Source: JBMSHD01 sp049416425 (GTDB taxonomy: Bacteria > Pseudomonadota > Gammaproteobacteria > Francisellales > Francisellaceae). From it: a DNA stretch of 14,694 nucleotides. Under the pieces are notes generated by a model that saw nothing but the letters and a program-made list of their open reading frames with translations, was not told the DNA's origin and searched no databases. Below are positions 14,245 to 14,694 of this stretch, piece by piece (within the stretch, counting starts at the first letter, position 1; each line of letters starts with the position of its first letter). Location: NCBI GenBank assembly GCA_049416425.1, contig JBMSHD010000052.1:1-14694 (forward strand), in the 5' to 3' direction. A program made the translations under genes and the position numbers.

Positions 14245-14651
14245 AAATCAGTGACTCCTTGAGTTAGATTATTATACCAGTGATTGACACGTTGATCGGC
14301 TTGTCTTAGTTGATCGAGGCTTTCAAGCTCTTCGGCGACCAGTGGCAGTCGCAGGCGATTGCTTTGAATGCTGTTTTGACGAAAAAGCCAGCATTTAACG
14401 GGAATTGGATTGGGTGCGCTGAAACAGGCTGTCGCTGCCGGCTGCCAGATGGCTTTTAGATCTTCATCTATCCAGGCTTGATTGAGACAATGGTCAACAT
14501 AAGCCTTGGTCTGACTCGGCCAGAGATTCGACATCACAGAGACGAGACCTTTTGCGCCGATGGCAGCGAGTTCCGGGAAAAGCCCATCTTCGCCGCTGTA
14601 AAGCATAACATCAGGTGCGGCACGATGATAGCATTTAGAGCCAGGGCTGTC
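14241..14651 (-). pseudogene. dapA: dapA fragment (4-hydroxy-tetrahydrodipicolinate synthase, C-terminal part)
   Basis: The minus-strand frame holds the last 125 or so residues of a DapA-family aldolase: APDVMLYSGEDGL (compare SGDDA.. of DapA), AIGAKGLVSVMSNLWP, and the conserved PNPIPVK, then LRLPL near the end. It ends in an ATGA overlap with dapD, so it once headed the operon. DapA is normally about 290-300 residues; the part with the Schiff-base lysine and the N-terminal barrel is missing. Going upstream the frame meets TAA at 14652-14654, and the last 40 bases of the window do not read as DapA in any frame. Residues DSPGS directly after the stop resemble the segment that follows the catalytic lysine, but the spacing to SGED is about four residues too short. 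Causes could be an insertion, a deletion with frameshift, or a misassembly at the contig end. If real, this copy is inactive. Confidence 0.6.
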
Positions 14652-14694
14652 TTATTAAAATTCAGCGCAATAAATATACAGATTGGATGTTAAA
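14652..14694. other. Unassigned sequence at the right edge, possible mobile-element boundary
   Basis: This AT-rich stretch adjoins the broken dapA and matches no DapA frame. The plus-strand run just inside the junction, AGGGCTGTCTTATTAAAA (from about 14643), has the look of an insertion-sequence end, but no transposase or matching second end is visible. No family is recognised. Confidence 0.3.

Overview
The window reads as a gammaproteobacterial chromosome segment of moderate GC content with closely packed housekeeping genes. RpoH, UbiD, Prs, DiaA and TcyP homologues all align by eye with their Escherichia coli counterparts, and BamE is an outer-membrane assembly lipoprotein, so a Gram-negative gammaproteobacterium is well supported. 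Genus cannot be fixed. The set of a cystine carrier, an aspartate-type permease and a drug/metabolite exporter would suit an amino-acid-using, possibly host-associated lineage, but that is inference.

Layout from left to right. Positions 1-1032 (minus strand) carry diaA followed by bamE; bamE runs off the left edge inside a hexanucleotide repeat that encodes a Thr-Gln tail. Positions 1114-1851 (plus) encode an inner-membrane protein of unknown function, whose stop codon overlaps that of the convergent tcyP (1848-3128, minus). A 311-base AT-rich gap holds the tcyP promoter and a separate promoter with a palindromic operator-like site for a STAND-type ATPase (3440-4555, plus). Then come prs and an APC-family amino acid permease (both minus), followed by the divergent rpoH (7534-8409, plus). 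The 310 bases after rpoH hold a possible 49-codon ORF, an alternating stem-loop element and a REP-like palindrome.

From 8720 to the right edge every gene is on the minus strand. Reading in the direction of transcription: a broken dapA, dapD, a LysA-like decarboxylase and an M14-family deacylase, joined by overlaps of 4, 10 and 13 bases, then after about 70 bases ubiD and an EamA exporter, which also overlap. The four-gene block looks like a lysine/diaminopimelate-type unit with two twists: the deacylase is an AstE/aspartoacylase-type enzyme rather than an M20-type DapE, and the decarboxylase lacks the substrate-binding CESGD motif of true LysA.

Both ends of the window lie in suspicious sequence: a tandem repeat at the left and a break in dapA at the right. 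This is what a contig bounded by repeats would look like, so the missing part of dapA and the length of the bamE tail should be treated with care.
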